The notes below the pieces were generated by a model. It saw nothing but the letters and a program-made list of their open reading frames with translations, was not told the DNA's origin and ran no database searches. The position numbers and the translations under genes were made by a program. Below are positions 17,113 to 25,323 of a stretch of 64,000 bases of DNA, piece after piece; positions within the stretch are counted from its first letter, which is position 1, and every line of letters begins with the position of its first letter. The DNA is taken from positions 310,001-374,000 of the forward strand of contig NZ_JAMKQJ010000003.1 in the NCBI RefSeq assembly GCF_024643205.1, in the 5' to 3' direction. The DNA comes from Parapedobacter tibetensis (GTDB lineage: Bacteria > Bacteroidota > Bacteroidia > Sphingobacteriales > Sphingobacteriaceae).

Positions 17113-17286
17113 ATGCGTAACGAAATTCTGCCGAACAAGCGGACAACCTATGGAAAACAGATTGTGTAGACAGTGTCTACACAATTAGAAAGTAGATACG
17201 GGCGGGATTTTGAAGGGAAAAACCTCAGACGGATGCTCCAATTTGCAGAACAATTCGTCGACGAGCAAATTGTCGTGACAGTGTAA
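17113..17286 (+). pseudogene. Fragment of a second DUF1016-type gene
   Basis: From the ATG at 17113 the frame reads MRNEILPNKRTTYGKQIV-stop-TVSTQLE, then YGRDFEGKNLRRMLQFAEQF, then VDEQIVVTV-stop-RQ. This is the N-terminal region of the other DUF1016 subgroup (YGKQIV..L..QL, KNLRRM.QFAE, DEQIV), with two stop codons and no nuclease half. It ends where ORF6N-like sequence begins, so the two were joined by a deletion. Confidence 0.8.
17161..17185. repeat. 25-base perfect palindrome in the DUF1016 fragment
   Basis: Arms of 12 bases (ATTGTGTAGACA and TGTCTACACAAT) around one central base. A second inverted pair, ATTGTCGT / ACGACAAT, lies about 80 bases on (17268-17292) in the same fragment. Confidence 0.85.
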
Positions 17287-17291
17287 CGACA

Positions 17292-17480
17292 ATGCGGTTA
17301 GAGATTGCGGAGATCAAACATGTTATTGAGAAGATTAGTAAGAAGCAAGACGGCCAAGACAAGAATATCGAGTTAATATTCGAATATATAGACCGCTTGC
17401 AAGAGAAAGCTGAACATCCAGCTCTGAAACGGAAGGCAATAGGATTTAAGGTGGGGGATAGAGTAGTAAGTAACAAATGA
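17292..17480 (+). pseudogene. C-terminal remnant of an ORF6N/antirepressor-type gene
   Basis: 62 codons reading MRLEIAEIKHVIEKISKKQD, then IELIFEYIDRLQEK, then KRKAIGFK. This coiled-coil tail and the IGFK ending are typical of ORF6N-domain proteins in Bacteroidota (phage antirepressor-like), but the ORF6N domain itself is missing. A further copy of the IFEY segment is found at about 17803. Confidence 0.6.
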
Positions 17481-17505
17481 ACATGATGTTCCAAACGCAA
17501 ATACT

Positions 17506-17793
17506 ATGAACCTGGAGAAACTTTTAAGCGCATTGAGTGAAGAAGAGCGAAGGGAGACGCTCCGGCTTTTACAAAGAGAGTTCTGCCACCCAGCCAATTT
17601 GACGGCCGTTGGGAGTGACGAGGGGTTACAAACAGTTGAGAACTGGGTGAAGGAACACGAAAACATAATGTCGAGCCGACTCCGCAAAACCCTGCTTAAA
17701 CGTCCGCAGCATTATATTGATGAGATTAGCAGGAAGCATAGGGGATTTGGTGTCACTACATATGCGGAGCTGGTGAAATTACGTGGGTACTAA
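17506..17793 (+). CDS. Hypothetical protein
   Basis: 95 residues, charged and helical (LSEEERRETLRLLQREF; VENWVKEHENIMSSRLRKTL). No signal peptide, and no family recognised. It sits between two remnants of ORF6N-type sequence and may itself be a leftover of a mobile or phage-like module. Confidence 0.5.
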   Translation: MNLEKLLSALSEEERRETLRLLQREFCHPANLTAVGSDEGLQTVENWVKEHENIMSSRLRKTLLKRPQHYIDEISRKHRGFGVTTYAELVKLRGY

Positions 17794-17802
17794 ATTGACG
17801 CG

Positions 17803-17853
17803 GAGTTGATATTGATATTCGAATATATGGGTCGCTCGCAAGACAAGAACTAA
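17803..17853 (+). pseudogene. Second, shorter ORF6N tail remnant
   Basis: The bases encode AELILIFEYMGRSQDKN-stop, closely matching IELIFEYIDRLQEK in the remnant at 17292-17480. Only about 50 bases remain, placed between the 95-residue gene and the first PLDc_N gene. Confidence 0.55.
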
Positions 17854-17857
17854 GAAT

Positions 17858-18073
17858 ATGACATTACTTTTTTTGAACATGGGAATCACGGAACTTATCA
17901 TTGTATTGCCGCTTTTGGCATTCATGTTTTACAGCCTCTTCCATGCGGCTACGAACATGGCGATACCCGGCACGCATCGTCTAATCTGGGGCTTGGTGAT
18001 TCTAGCTATTCCGTTGCTTGGCAGTATTGCGTACTGGGTGGTGGGGAGGAAAAAACAAATTACAAACCGTTAA
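17858..18073 (+). CDS. PLDc_N-domain small membrane protein (paralogue 1 of 4)
   Basis: 71 residues with two hydrophobic helices. It ends with the family signature HRLIWGLVILAIPLLGSIAYW followed by GRK (only part shown as motif: GSIAYWVVGRK). This is the membrane-anchor domain that precedes phospholipase D domains in cardiolipin synthases, here on its own. Free-standing copies are common in Bacteroidota, with unknown role; clustering of copies in islands would fit immunity or envelope-protection roles, which is inference. Paralogues are at 19091, 42128 and 42422. Confidence 0.8.
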   Translation: MTLLFLNMGITELIIVLPLLAFMFYSLFHAATNMAIPGTHRLIWGLVILAIPLLGSIAYWVVGRKKQITNR

Positions 18074-18085
18074 TAAACTAATAAT

Positions 18086-18361
18086 ATGGAAAGAGACCTC
18101 AGGGATATTCCGTTTCCGCAGCTTATTGAACTAATTGATTCCGAAACGGATGAAAAATTCCAACTAAACATATTTGGCATAACGGGGTTTGAGGTAATCG
18201 AGGAAGGAAAAGCGACAAAGCTAACCGCAATCGACAACCAGGTCGTTTTAGTAAAGGAGTCTCCTGAAGAAATCCTGGCAAAAATCTTTAAGTGGACAAG
18301 TTCAGTTACTAGGAAAAATTTGGCTATTAACCATGAAGAGCACGTCAGGAGGAACCTATGA
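18086..18361 (+). CDS. Hypothetical protein, FlbD-like tail
   Basis: 91 residues, no signal peptide. The C-terminal half (ITGFEVIEEGKATKLTAIDN, then QVVLVKESPEEILAKI) has the beta-beta-helix spacing of small FlbD-like proteins (ITxx..V.ES.EEI...I) and parallels the 62-residue protein at 18863. Its stop overlaps the next start (ATGA), so the two are translationally coupled. The function is unknown. Confidence 0.6.
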   Translation: MERDLRDIPFPQLIELIDSETDEKFQLNIFGITGFEVIEEGKATKLTAIDNQVVLVKESPEEILAKIFKWTSSVTRKNLAINHEEHVRRNL

Positions 18362-18843
18362 AAAGTTGGAACTGCTTATTGTTGTTGTCGTTGATGGCGG
18401 GTTGGGCCTGCAAGAAAAATGAAGTCGATATCGTAGAGAAATTTGTCAGAGAGGTGAAAGCAGAAAGGTATGATGACTTTCAGGAGTTGCCCGCTTTCAG
18501 GATAAAACATATTGACGCGCTATTGGGGCATGCTTCAGATGAGCAGTTGGTCAGCCGATTCCCTTGGGCATCGGTATTGTCTTACTATCCCGGCCAGAAA
18601 GAGGTGGGTCTGGTCATGCTTTATGCCATCGAAGTGATCCGTAATCCAGGTGATTATCCGGCAAGGGGTGTGCACGTCGTGGATGCCAACAATCGCGAAA
18701 GGAAAGTCACACTGAATGAGGTGCTACCACACTACGAAGCCTGGTGGGCACGGCACAAAGGGAAAAGCGCACTGCAGCTTGGGCAGCTGAACCCATTAGA
18801 GGGTACGGGATTGGTTTGGTTCGGCGCTGAAACATCGGAATGA
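18358..18843 (+). CDS. Lipoprotein, DUF4943-like
   Basis: 161 residues. A signal peptide with a lipobox-like end (LMAGWAC, Cys about 18) is followed by KKNE, so it is probably a lipoprotein. The mature part is a helical globular domain (DDFQELPAFRIKHIDALLGH; LSYYPGQKEVGLVMLYAIEV; EAWWARH). This matches my memory of DUF4943 proteins but was not verified. It overlaps the preceding gene by four bases. Confidence 0.65.
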   Translation: MKSWNCLLLLSLMAGWACKKNEVDIVEKFVREVKAERYDDFQELPAFRIKHIDALLGHASDEQLVSRFPWASVLSYYPGQKEVGLVMLYAIEVIRNPGDYPARGVHVVDANNRERKVTLNEVLPHYEAWWARHKGKSALQLGQLNPLEGTGLVWFGAETSE

Positions 18844-18862
18844 CTATTTAAAGAAAAACGGA

Positions 18863-19051
18863 ATGGCGACGATACTCAGACTAGCAACAGTAAAAAAAGA
18901 CGAACCCGTACGGGTGAATTTTGACAATGTGGCGTTTTACCGAGCAAAGGCAGCGCATACCGAAATCACATTCGTATCCCCAAGATTCCATGAGCACACG
19001 ATTACAGTAAAGGAATCACTGGAGGTGATTGATAAGTTATTGGGGGTTTGA
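18863..19051 (+). CDS. Small FlbD-like hypothetical protein
   Basis: 62 residues: VRVNFDNVAFYRAKAAHTEI, then ITVKESLEVIDKLLGV. This beta-rich layout ending in an ITVKES helix resembles FlbD-type small proteins and the tail of the 18086 protein. It is 19 bases after the lipoprotein gene and in the same direction, so it probably belongs to the same transcript. Confidence 0.6.
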   Translation: MATILRLATVKKDEPVRVNFDNVAFYRAKAAHTEITFVSPRFHEHTITVKESLEVIDKLLGV

Positions 19052-19090
19052 GGGGGCGAGCAACTGGAAAAGAATAATTAAAGCATAAAT

Positions 19091-19306
19091 ATGGAATTAC
19101 TGTTTTTAAACATAGGTACTGCGGAGTTAATATTAATGCTTCCGGTATTTGCATTTGTGTTTTATAGTCTGTACCACTCCATTACGAATGAAAAATTGCC
19201 AAGTTTCCACCGCATGCTGTGGTTCTTGGTTATTCTTTGTTTGCAGTTGCTGGGTGGTATTGCTTATTGGGTGATTGGGAGGAAACCTGTAGGGGGGATT
19301 CTGTAA
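19091..19306 (+). CDS. PLDc_N-domain small membrane protein (paralogue 2 of 4)
   Basis: 71 residues, two transmembrane helices, signature FHRMLWFLVILCLQLLGGIA then YWVIGRK. It is clearly related to the 17858 protein (same length and same start: short hydrophobic LFLN-[MI]-G). It closes the 17858-19306 cluster of small envelope genes. Confidence 0.8.
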   Translation: MELLFLNIGTAELILMLPVFAFVFYSLYHSITNEKLPSFHRMLWFLVILCLQLLGGIAYWVIGRKPVGGIL

Positions 19307-19437
19307 GTTTATGATCATAGCGGATATTCGATGAAATAATGGTGAATGGGACACATCACATTCAAGGTTATTAAATGACCCGTCAAACGGCAGGCGCTTT
19401 GTAGGATACGGGTAGGTCAATTACAAATCACTTTGAC

Positions 19438-19445
19438 TATATTTG
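19438..19445 (+). promoter_or_regulatory. -7 box upstream of the five-gene restriction-like operon
   Basis: TATATTTG, a full TAnnTTTG match, 17 bases before the ATG at 19463. No well-placed TTTG was found. It lies downstream of a possible TTG start at 19433 and therefore favours the ATG at 19463. Confidence 0.5.
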
Positions 19446-19462
19446 AAGATAAATTTACAGAA

Positions 19463-20371
19463 ATGTCAAAATACAAATACATATTAGGAGATTCGTTAAA
19501 AGCCATTAAGAAATTTAAAGACAACACATTCAAACTTATTATAACATCCCCTCCTTATAATGTTGGAAAAGAATATGAAACAAAAAAATCAATTGAATTA
19601 TATCTTGAAGAACAAAATGAAATAATTAAAGAATTAGTAAGGGTTTTACACACTAATGGCAGCATTTGTTGGCAAGTAGGAAATTTCGTAGATGACAAAG
19701 AAATATTTCCTTTGGATATCTTCTATTATCAAATTTTTAAGGATAATGGTCTAAAACTAAGAAATAGAATAGTATGGCAATTTGGCCACGGCTTGCATTC
19801 TTCTAAAAGATTTTCAGGACGATACGAAACTATTTTATGGTTTACCAAAACTGAAGATTATACTTTCAATTTGGATTCAGTTCGCATACCTTCAAAATAT
19901 CCAGGGAAAAGGCACCATAAAGGCCCAAAAAAAGGACAATATTCTAGTAATCCCAAAGGAAAAAACCCTTCTGATATATGGGAGGTATTATTGAACGACT
20001 GGGAAAAGGAGATATGGAATATTCCTAATGTGAAGTCTAACCACGTAGAAAAGACAGAACATCCTTGCCAATATCCTATTGAACTTGTTGAAAGATGTGT
20101 ATTGGCGTTAACAAATGAAAACGACTGGATTCTTGATCCTTTTGCGGGTGTCGGTTCCACAGTATTGGCAAGCTTGAAAAATGACAGGAATGTAATTGGG
20201 ATAGAAAAAGTCAAAAAATACAGAGACATTGGTGTAAAGCGCGTTAAAGAATTTGATGATGGTTCTCTACGATTTAGGTCTATTGGAACGCCAATTTATG
20301 ATCATACAAAATCCAAACTTTCTCAAATTCCGCTTGAGTTTAATAATAATGAAAGTCTGCGATCAATATAG
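19463..20371 (+). CDS. DNA methyltransferase, SPPY type (N4-cytosine or N6-adenine)
   Basis: 302 residues from the ATG at 19463. Catalytic motif IV TSPPYN lies at about 28-33 and the AdoMet motif I DPFAGVGSTVLAS near 218, the beta-class order. The SPPY form is frequent among N4-cytosine enzymes, including partners of BglII/BamHI-type nucleases, but does not prove the target base. It overlaps the endonuclease gene by 23 bases and starts a five-gene AT-rich operon clearly different in base composition from its surroundings, a sign of transfer. Confidence 0.9.
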   Translation: MSKYKYILGDSLKAIKKFKDNTFKLIITSPPYNVGKEYETKKSIELYLEEQNEIIKELVRVLHTNGSICWQVGNFVDDKEIFPLDIFYYQIFKDNGLKLRNRIVWQFGHGLHSSKRFSGRYETILWFTKTEDYTFNLDSVRIPSKYPGKRHHKGPKKGQYSSNPKGKNPSDIWEVLLNDWEKEIWNIPNVKSNHVEKTEHPCQYPIELVERCVLALTNENDWILDPFAGVGSTVLASLKNDRNVIGIEKVKKYRDIGVKRVKEFDDGSLRFRSIGTPIYDHTKSKLSQIPLEFNNNESLRSI

Positions 20372-20813
20372 TCATCAAAAGGGCTTAGAAACAATTCAGG
20401 CCAAAGGAAACCTATTGCATGAACTAATTAATATACTAACGTACAAAGGTTTATATTTCGGAAAGAATTTTTCAAAGGAAATAAAATCTAAGGTAAGCGA
20501 AAGATTTAATCAAAACGGATGGGCGGATAACGTGAAAGTAGGGAATTCAAATTTAACTATTAATTTTATGAAATCCAAAGTAGGTGTGTGCTTTCAAATC
20601 GGCAATGTTGCTCGAACTTATGCTGATATTTTGAAACTAAGTCTACTTAATAAAAATGGAATAATCGATGTTGGAATAATTATAGTTCCTCATAAACTTG
20701 AATCGAAAATGATGGGCGCAAATTATGCTCAATTTGATCGCTTGGCAAAAGAACTTTATCAGTTTACTGATATTGTTCCCGTACCTATATTAATTTTTGG
20801 TTTATCAAACTAA
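20349..20813 (+). CDS. BglII/BstYI-like restriction endonuclease
   Basis: 154 residues from the ATG at 20349, inside the end of the methyltransferase gene. The core resembles the RE_BglII family: KSKVGVCFQIGNVARTYADI, GIIDVGIIIVPHK, and GANYAQFDRLAKELY. In BglII the active site uses D, E and Q in a D...E-x-Q arrangement; here the corresponding stretch reads INFMKSKVGVCFQ, with Asn and Cys where acids may be expected, so the catalytic set is uncertain. It is probably the cleavage partner of the preceding methylase. Confidence 0.75.
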   Translation: MKVCDQYSHQKGLETIQAKGNLLHELINILTYKGLYFGKNFSKEIKSKVSERFNQNGWADNVKVGNSNLTINFMKSKVGVCFQIGNVARTYADILKLSLLNKNGIIDVGIIIVPHKLESKMMGANYAQFDRLAKELYQFTDIVPVPILIFGLSN

Positions 20814-20818
20814 ACAAT

Positions 20819-22087
20819 ATGAAGCCCAGAGCAGAACGTATTGAATATATCCGTAGAGTGACCAAGGTCGCAGAAGAAGATAATTCTAATAAAAATTATT
20901 ATGCTATAAAAAGCTGGAGAGATAAACCTCTACATCGAAAGATCGTGCACATCGATTCGGAATATTTAATGTTTCGAATTGAAAACTCACGCACAGAAAT
21001 TCAACAATTAGCATATATCCGTAAAAATTCTTTAGGCAAAGAATTTTTTAATGACCCAGAATCTCCCGTTGTTCAGCAAACTCAACAGGAAATTTTGACA
21101 GAAATGGTAAAAGGAAAAGGTAGAGATTTATTGGATGATTTAAAAACCCGTAGACAGGAAGACCCTTGTATTATTACTTATGATGGATATATTGTAAATG
21201 GCAATAGAAGAACGGCTGGGCTAAAACATCTAGGAGTGAGGTATATAGATTGTGTCGTACTACCAGAAGATGCTTCTCCAAAAGACATTTATCTGTTAGA
21301 GCAGCTTTTGCAAATAGCTCAAGACTTTAGAGAAGATTATCATTGGATTAATGAACTGAGAAATATTAGAAAGGGAAAGGAAGATTCGCGACTAGAATTG
21401 ACAGATAAAGAATTAGCCGAAAACCTAAGATTAAGTACTCAGGAGCTTAAAATAAAGCTGCGTATGATAGACTTAATTGATGCTTTCTTAATATGGAGAA
21501 ACTTCCCAGGAGAGTATGATTATTCAAAGCTCGACGATACGGAAGAAATTTTCAGGCAATTAGAGAAAAGCAGTAGACTATATATAAAAGATAATATTAA
21601 ACAGGAAGCTTTGCGTAATGCAATATTTACAATAATTGAAGAGCGTCCCTCTAAGGGACGTTTATATGGTTACGTTATCGATCTCATTAGAACATTCGAT
21701 CAGGTTTACGAAAAAATGCTACAAACGGTGTCTACGGACCCTCCTAATCATGAAGAAACAAAAGAATCCAATCCTAACGCAGAAGAACTTCTTGATAATC
21801 TGATCGATAACGATCAAGGTTCAACAAACTTTTCATTTGATAGTCAGGAAAATGTATTAGAAAATTCAAGCAAAATAATCGAAGCAATTCTTGACGTTAA
21901 AGAAGTAAATAAAGAGAGAAAAGACGCCGAAGCTGTATATGAATCCGTTAGCGCAGCATTAAGAGAGCTCCAAGGGCTTGTCATTGATAACGACACTGCT
22001 AAGCTTGGAAGTGTCAGAAATAAACTTGAGCAAATTATTACAAATGCTGAGAGACTGCTGAGAGAGCTAAAGGAATATGATGAGTAA
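20819..22087 (+). CDS. ParB/Srx-like domain protein
   Basis: 422 residues, five bases after the endonuclease gene. A ParB/sulfiredoxin-like core with an ITYDGYIVNGNRRTAGLKHL motif (about 118-137) is followed by a helical region (YLLEQLLQIAQDFREDYHW) and an HTH-like stretch (LTDKELAENLRLSTQELKIK), as in ParB-type proteins. The C-terminal third is acidic and ends in a coiled coil. ParB/Srx folds bind or hydrolyse nucleotides and contact DNA. Its stop overlaps the helicase start by 11 bases. A role within the operon is inferred from this coupling. Confidence 0.75.
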   Translation: MKPRAERIEYIRRVTKVAEEDNSNKNYYAIKSWRDKPLHRKIVHIDSEYLMFRIENSRTEIQQLAYIRKNSLGKEFFNDPESPVVQQTQQEILTEMVKGKGRDLLDDLKTRRQEDPCIITYDGYIVNGNRRTAGLKHLGVRYIDCVVLPEDASPKDIYLLEQLLQIAQDFREDYHWINELRNIRKGKEDSRLELTDKELAENLRLSTQELKIKLRMIDLIDAFLIWRNFPGEYDYSKLDDTEEIFRQLEKSSRLYIKDNIKQEALRNAIFTIIEERPSKGRLYGYVIDLIRTFDQVYEKMLQTVSTDPPNHEETKESNPNAEELLDNLIDNDQGSTNFSFDSQENVLENSSKIIEAILDVKEVNKERKDAEAVYESVSAALRELQGLVIDNDTAKLGSVRNKLEQIITNAERLLRELKEYDE

Positions 22088-23954
22088 TATTTTGGAAATT
22101 TCAGTCGATCGCCGATCGTTGGTCGCTACACTATATCTTACCAATAAAGACGAACGCGTTTTTAATGAACTGAAAATAATCTGTTCCTCTATTTCCGATA
22201 ACTATTCTTATAGTGATCTTGTTTTTAAGTTACCATGGTTTGAATTAAAAAGAGGATTAACAAGTATTGCGCACGTAAGAAAAAAATATAAGCTAGACAT
22301 AAAATATGATGCTTTTGCCAAAAGGCTAGTCGAAGAAACAGTAAATGACCGTAAGAGTATAAAGGAAAAAAAATCCGCTGTTGATATCAATGAAGATATC
22401 TTAAACCAAATTCTTAAAAAAAACAATTTTAATAGAAAACTAAAAGCTGAACAAAAGAGGGATGTATTACACCTTCTAAGATTAAAACACGGAGCAAATT
22501 TCTCCGTTCCGGGTGCTGGCAAGACAACAACAATACTCGCGACCCATACAGTTTTAAAACAGCTTGGAATTGTGTCAAAACTATTTGTAATAGCTCCAAT
22601 AAATGCTTTTATTTCTTGGCAAGACGAAGTAGATGAAATATTTGGAAAAGGCGCCTTGATAATTAAACGCTTACAGCGAAATCACACTGAGAACTTTTCC
22701 CTAATAGAGCAATCTGATCTAGATATTATTCTAGTGAATTACGAGAAGTTAAGAAAAGACGTAAGCCAGCTTATTCCATTTTTTATTAACAATAAAGTGC
22801 ATCTAATACTTGATGAATCGCATCGAATTAAAAGCGGAACGAACAATATTAGCTACGGTCAGATTATTAAGCTGGCAGATTTGGCAAAGCGAAGGGATAT
22901 TCTTTCGGGAACCCCTATGCCTCAGAGTTACACGGACTTGGAACCACAATTTGACTTTTTATGGCCCGGAGAAAATATAATACCGGAACATACGAGGTCG
23001 AAAGATGAAGATATATTACCCAAAGTCAATCAAGCAATCAATGGTCTTTTTGTAAGAACAACGAAGAACGAATTGGGGTTGGAAGATCCAATAATCGATT
23101 ATACGTTAATTCCTATGGGGAAAATACAGGCGGAATTGTATCGATTATTTAAATCAGAAGCGGCAAGGGTAATTTCAGGAATGGATAAACCTTCAATTTA
23201 CAATTTCAGAAGAATAGGAAGAAGCGTTGTAAAGCTACTTCAAGCAGCAACAAACCCAATACTATTGACAGCTAAAGATGAATACGGAGAAGAAACGTTG
23301 TCAGTGCCTCAAAACAGAGAATTTTGGGAACTATTGGAAGACTTTCAGAAATACGAGAAACCAGTTAAAATTGAATATATTAAGATACGTGTAAAAAAAA
23401 TCATAGAAGAGAATCCAACAAATAAAATTTTGATTTGGTCATACTTTGTTCGTAATATCTTAATTCTTAAAAAATTACTCAAAGAGTATAATCCCGTCGT
23501 GATTTATGGAGAGGTGCCATCAGGATCAGAGGAGGATGAAAAAACGAGGGAATATCAAATTCGAGAGTTTCATGAAAATCCAGAATGTAAAGTAATGATT
23601 GCCAATCCACAAGCATGTGGCGAGGGTATTAGTTTGCATAAAGTCTGTCATTATGCAATTTATCTTGATAGAAATTTTAATGCTGCGTTTTTTTTGCAAT
23701 CAATCGATAGAATACATCGGCTTGGCCTAGAAAAAGGGATAGTAACCAAAATTGAAATACTTATAACTGAAAACACAATTGATGAAGTCTTAATTGATAG
23801 GCTAAACGACAAAATTAAAGCCATGGGTAATGTGCTTGAAGATCCATATTTAAGCTCTTTAGCTTATGATCCTGCTGACATTTCAATCGAAGATGAAGTT
23901 GGTATAGATAGTGTGGATTTTGAGGTTATTAAGAAGCACATTATTCACGAATGA
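22077..23954 (+). CDS. SNF2-like DEAD/DEAH helicase/translocase
   Basis: 625 residues. Walker A GAGKT at 146-150 (FSVPGAGKTTTIL), DESH box at 246-249 (HLILDESHRIK), motif III SGTPMPQ at 277-283, a C-terminal helicase lobe (KILIWSYFVRNILILKKLLK; VMIANPQACGEGISLHKVCH) and motif VI QSIDRIHRLGLEKG near 545. This is the SNF2 superfamily-2 pattern of double-stranded DNA translocases found in several anti-phage systems. It overlaps both flanking genes, so translation is coupled through ParB-like, helicase and DUF3883-like. Confidence 0.9.
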   Translation: MMSNILEISVDRRSLVATLYLTNKDERVFNELKIICSSISDNYSYSDLVFKLPWFELKRGLTSIAHVRKKYKLDIKYDAFAKRLVEETVNDRKSIKEKKSAVDINEDILNQILKKNNFNRKLKAEQKRDVLHLLRLKHGANFSVPGAGKTTTILATHTVLKQLGIVSKLFVIAPINAFISWQDEVDEIFGKGALIIKRLQRNHTENFSLIEQSDLDIILVNYEKLRKDVSQLIPFFINNKVHLILDESHRIKSGTNNISYGQIIKLADLAKRRDILSGTPMPQSYTDLEPQFDFLWPGENIIPEHTRSKDEDILPKVNQAINGLFVRTTKNELGLEDPIIDYTLIPMGKIQAELYRLFKSEAARVISGMDKPSIYNFRRIGRSVVKLLQAATNPILLTAKDEYGEETLSVPQNREFWELLEDFQKYEKPVKIEYIKIRVKKIIEENPTNKILIWSYFVRNILILKKLLKEYNPVVIYGEVPSGSEEDEKTREYQIREFHENPECKVMIANPQACGEGISLHKVCHYAIYLDRNFNAAFFLQSIDRIHRLGLEKGIVTKIEILITENTIDEVLIDRLNDKIKAMGNVLEDPYLSSLAYDPADISIEDEVGIDSVDFEVIKKHIIHE

Positions 23955-24919
23955 AGAAAAAAATCAAATACTACTCTATATCATATGGTCATTTAGTGGC
24001 TTGTTGGCATATCGTTTATTTGACAAATGAACATAGGGGAATGACCCCTAAAGACGCAATAAATATTGTAGAGAAATCTGGGAAGCTTGGCGGAACAGTT
24101 CCTGCAAAAGCTGGTCTTAAGATATGTTTAGATTATGGCTTTCTTACTGTTCATTCCTCTCAATTATATATTACAGATATTACAACAACATCATTATTGC
24201 CCGAATGTAATCAAGAGGACATAAATATATCGGCACTTAGAAAAGTTTTATTACACATCTTATCATATCACAATTTTGAATGGCTGATTTTTTATGACTC
24301 AGACCCGGAGATTTTTAGGGAATCCTTAATTGCCAATGATCCAGAGTGGGTTAATTTATTGGACAATGCTTTTCTCTTTGACTTTGAAAAAGAAGAGGTA
24401 AACATCTGGTGGGATAATATATTGTCAAAATATGAAGATTATAAGGAAGAGCTAAAGAAGGCAATTGGAGACGTAGGAGAAAAGATAACTTACCGATATG
24501 AATTGGATAGGATAACTAATGATGGATTTACACCAGCCAGATCATTTGTAAAGTGGGCGTCCCGAATAAGTGATCGATTTGGATTTGATGTCCTCTCAAT
24601 TAGAGGCAAATATTTTTTATCAACGTATAGTGAGAGGGATAAAATACAAATTGAAGTGAAATCTTCCGATACGACCAATCTTGGTAGATTCCGTTTTTAT
24701 ATTTCAAAACCAGAATGGAATAAGGCGTTAGAAGATGTTGAGTCTTACTTTTTTTTCTGTTGGGCAGGTATTAATCTGGAAACAGAATCAGCCGAGTATG
24801 GGCCGTTTATTATTCCTGCCACCGAACTTGTTGAACATATGCCAACCGATAATAGTGATATGTTACAATGGTCTGAGTGTCGTTGTGTAATGGATGTTTC
24901 GAAATATCAAATGATTTAA
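23951..24919 (+). CDS. DUF3883-like (PDDEXK-type) protein
   Basis: 322 residues, start overlapping the helicase stop (ATGA). The N-terminal half is probably a wing or adaptor region (SYGHLVACWHIVYLTNEHRG). The C-terminal part matches the DUF3883 pattern: KKAIGDVGEKITYRYELDRI, WASRISDRFGFDVLSIRG, an E-x-K in IQIEVKSSDTTN, then FYISKPEWNKALED and YFFFCWAGI. The fold is related to restriction nucleases and the family occurs in defence loci. It closes the AT-rich operon. Confidence 0.75.
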   Translation: MKKKIKYYSISYGHLVACWHIVYLTNEHRGMTPKDAINIVEKSGKLGGTVPAKAGLKICLDYGFLTVHSSQLYITDITTTSLLPECNQEDINISALRKVLLHILSYHNFEWLIFYDSDPEIFRESLIANDPEWVNLLDNAFLFDFEKEEVNIWWDNILSKYEDYKEELKKAIGDVGEKITYRYELDRITNDGFTPARSFVKWASRISDRFGFDVLSIRGKYFLSTYSERDKIQIEVKSSDTTNLGRFRFYISKPEWNKALEDVESYFFFCWAGINLETESAEYGPFIIPATELVEHMPTDNSDMLQWSECRCVMDVSKYQMI

Positions 24920-25000
24920 GATTTCCAGACCCCTCACTGGTAAAATATATATCAGCTAATAAAATGCAATAGAAATATTAATCGAGTTGTTTCGAATGAA

Positions 25001-25312
25001 ATGAATGGTCTTTACCTCAACCGAGTTTTACAAATAAATGCTGCTCACTCATTATACCGAGCTGATGGTAAGTGGTATCATAACTTAAAGAGATTTCCAG
25101 ATATATTGTTTGATGATAATGGCTATATCATTTTCCCAACCGAAGAGTCCTATACCTGTTGTCACCCTAAATTGCAACGAAAGAAAGATTTGCATATAGT
25201 GGATGGGATTTCGAGCTTGATTGAGTATGTGCGCTGTACTCAAGAGCAGCGCTTGCTCATGGGTGATACGATAGGACTGGTCAGAACCCGTTCGCGCAAC
25301 TCGTTTGCGTGA
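25001..25312 (+). CDS. Hypothetical protein, possible C-terminal remnant
   Basis: 103 residues, no signal peptide. The sequence NAAHSLYRADGKWYHNLKRF then PDILFDDNGYIIFPTEESY looks like the end of a larger protein rather than a complete one. I recall similar stretches at the C-termini of some restriction-associated proteins but cannot name a family. It follows the five-gene operon by 81 bases, in the same direction. Confidence 0.45.
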   Translation: MNGLYLNRVLQINAAHSLYRADGKWYHNLKRFPDILFDDNGYIIFPTEESYTCCHPKLQRKKDLHIVDGISSLIEYVRCTQEQRLLMGDTIGLVRTRSRNSFA

Positions 25313-25323
25313 GTGGACCGCTG

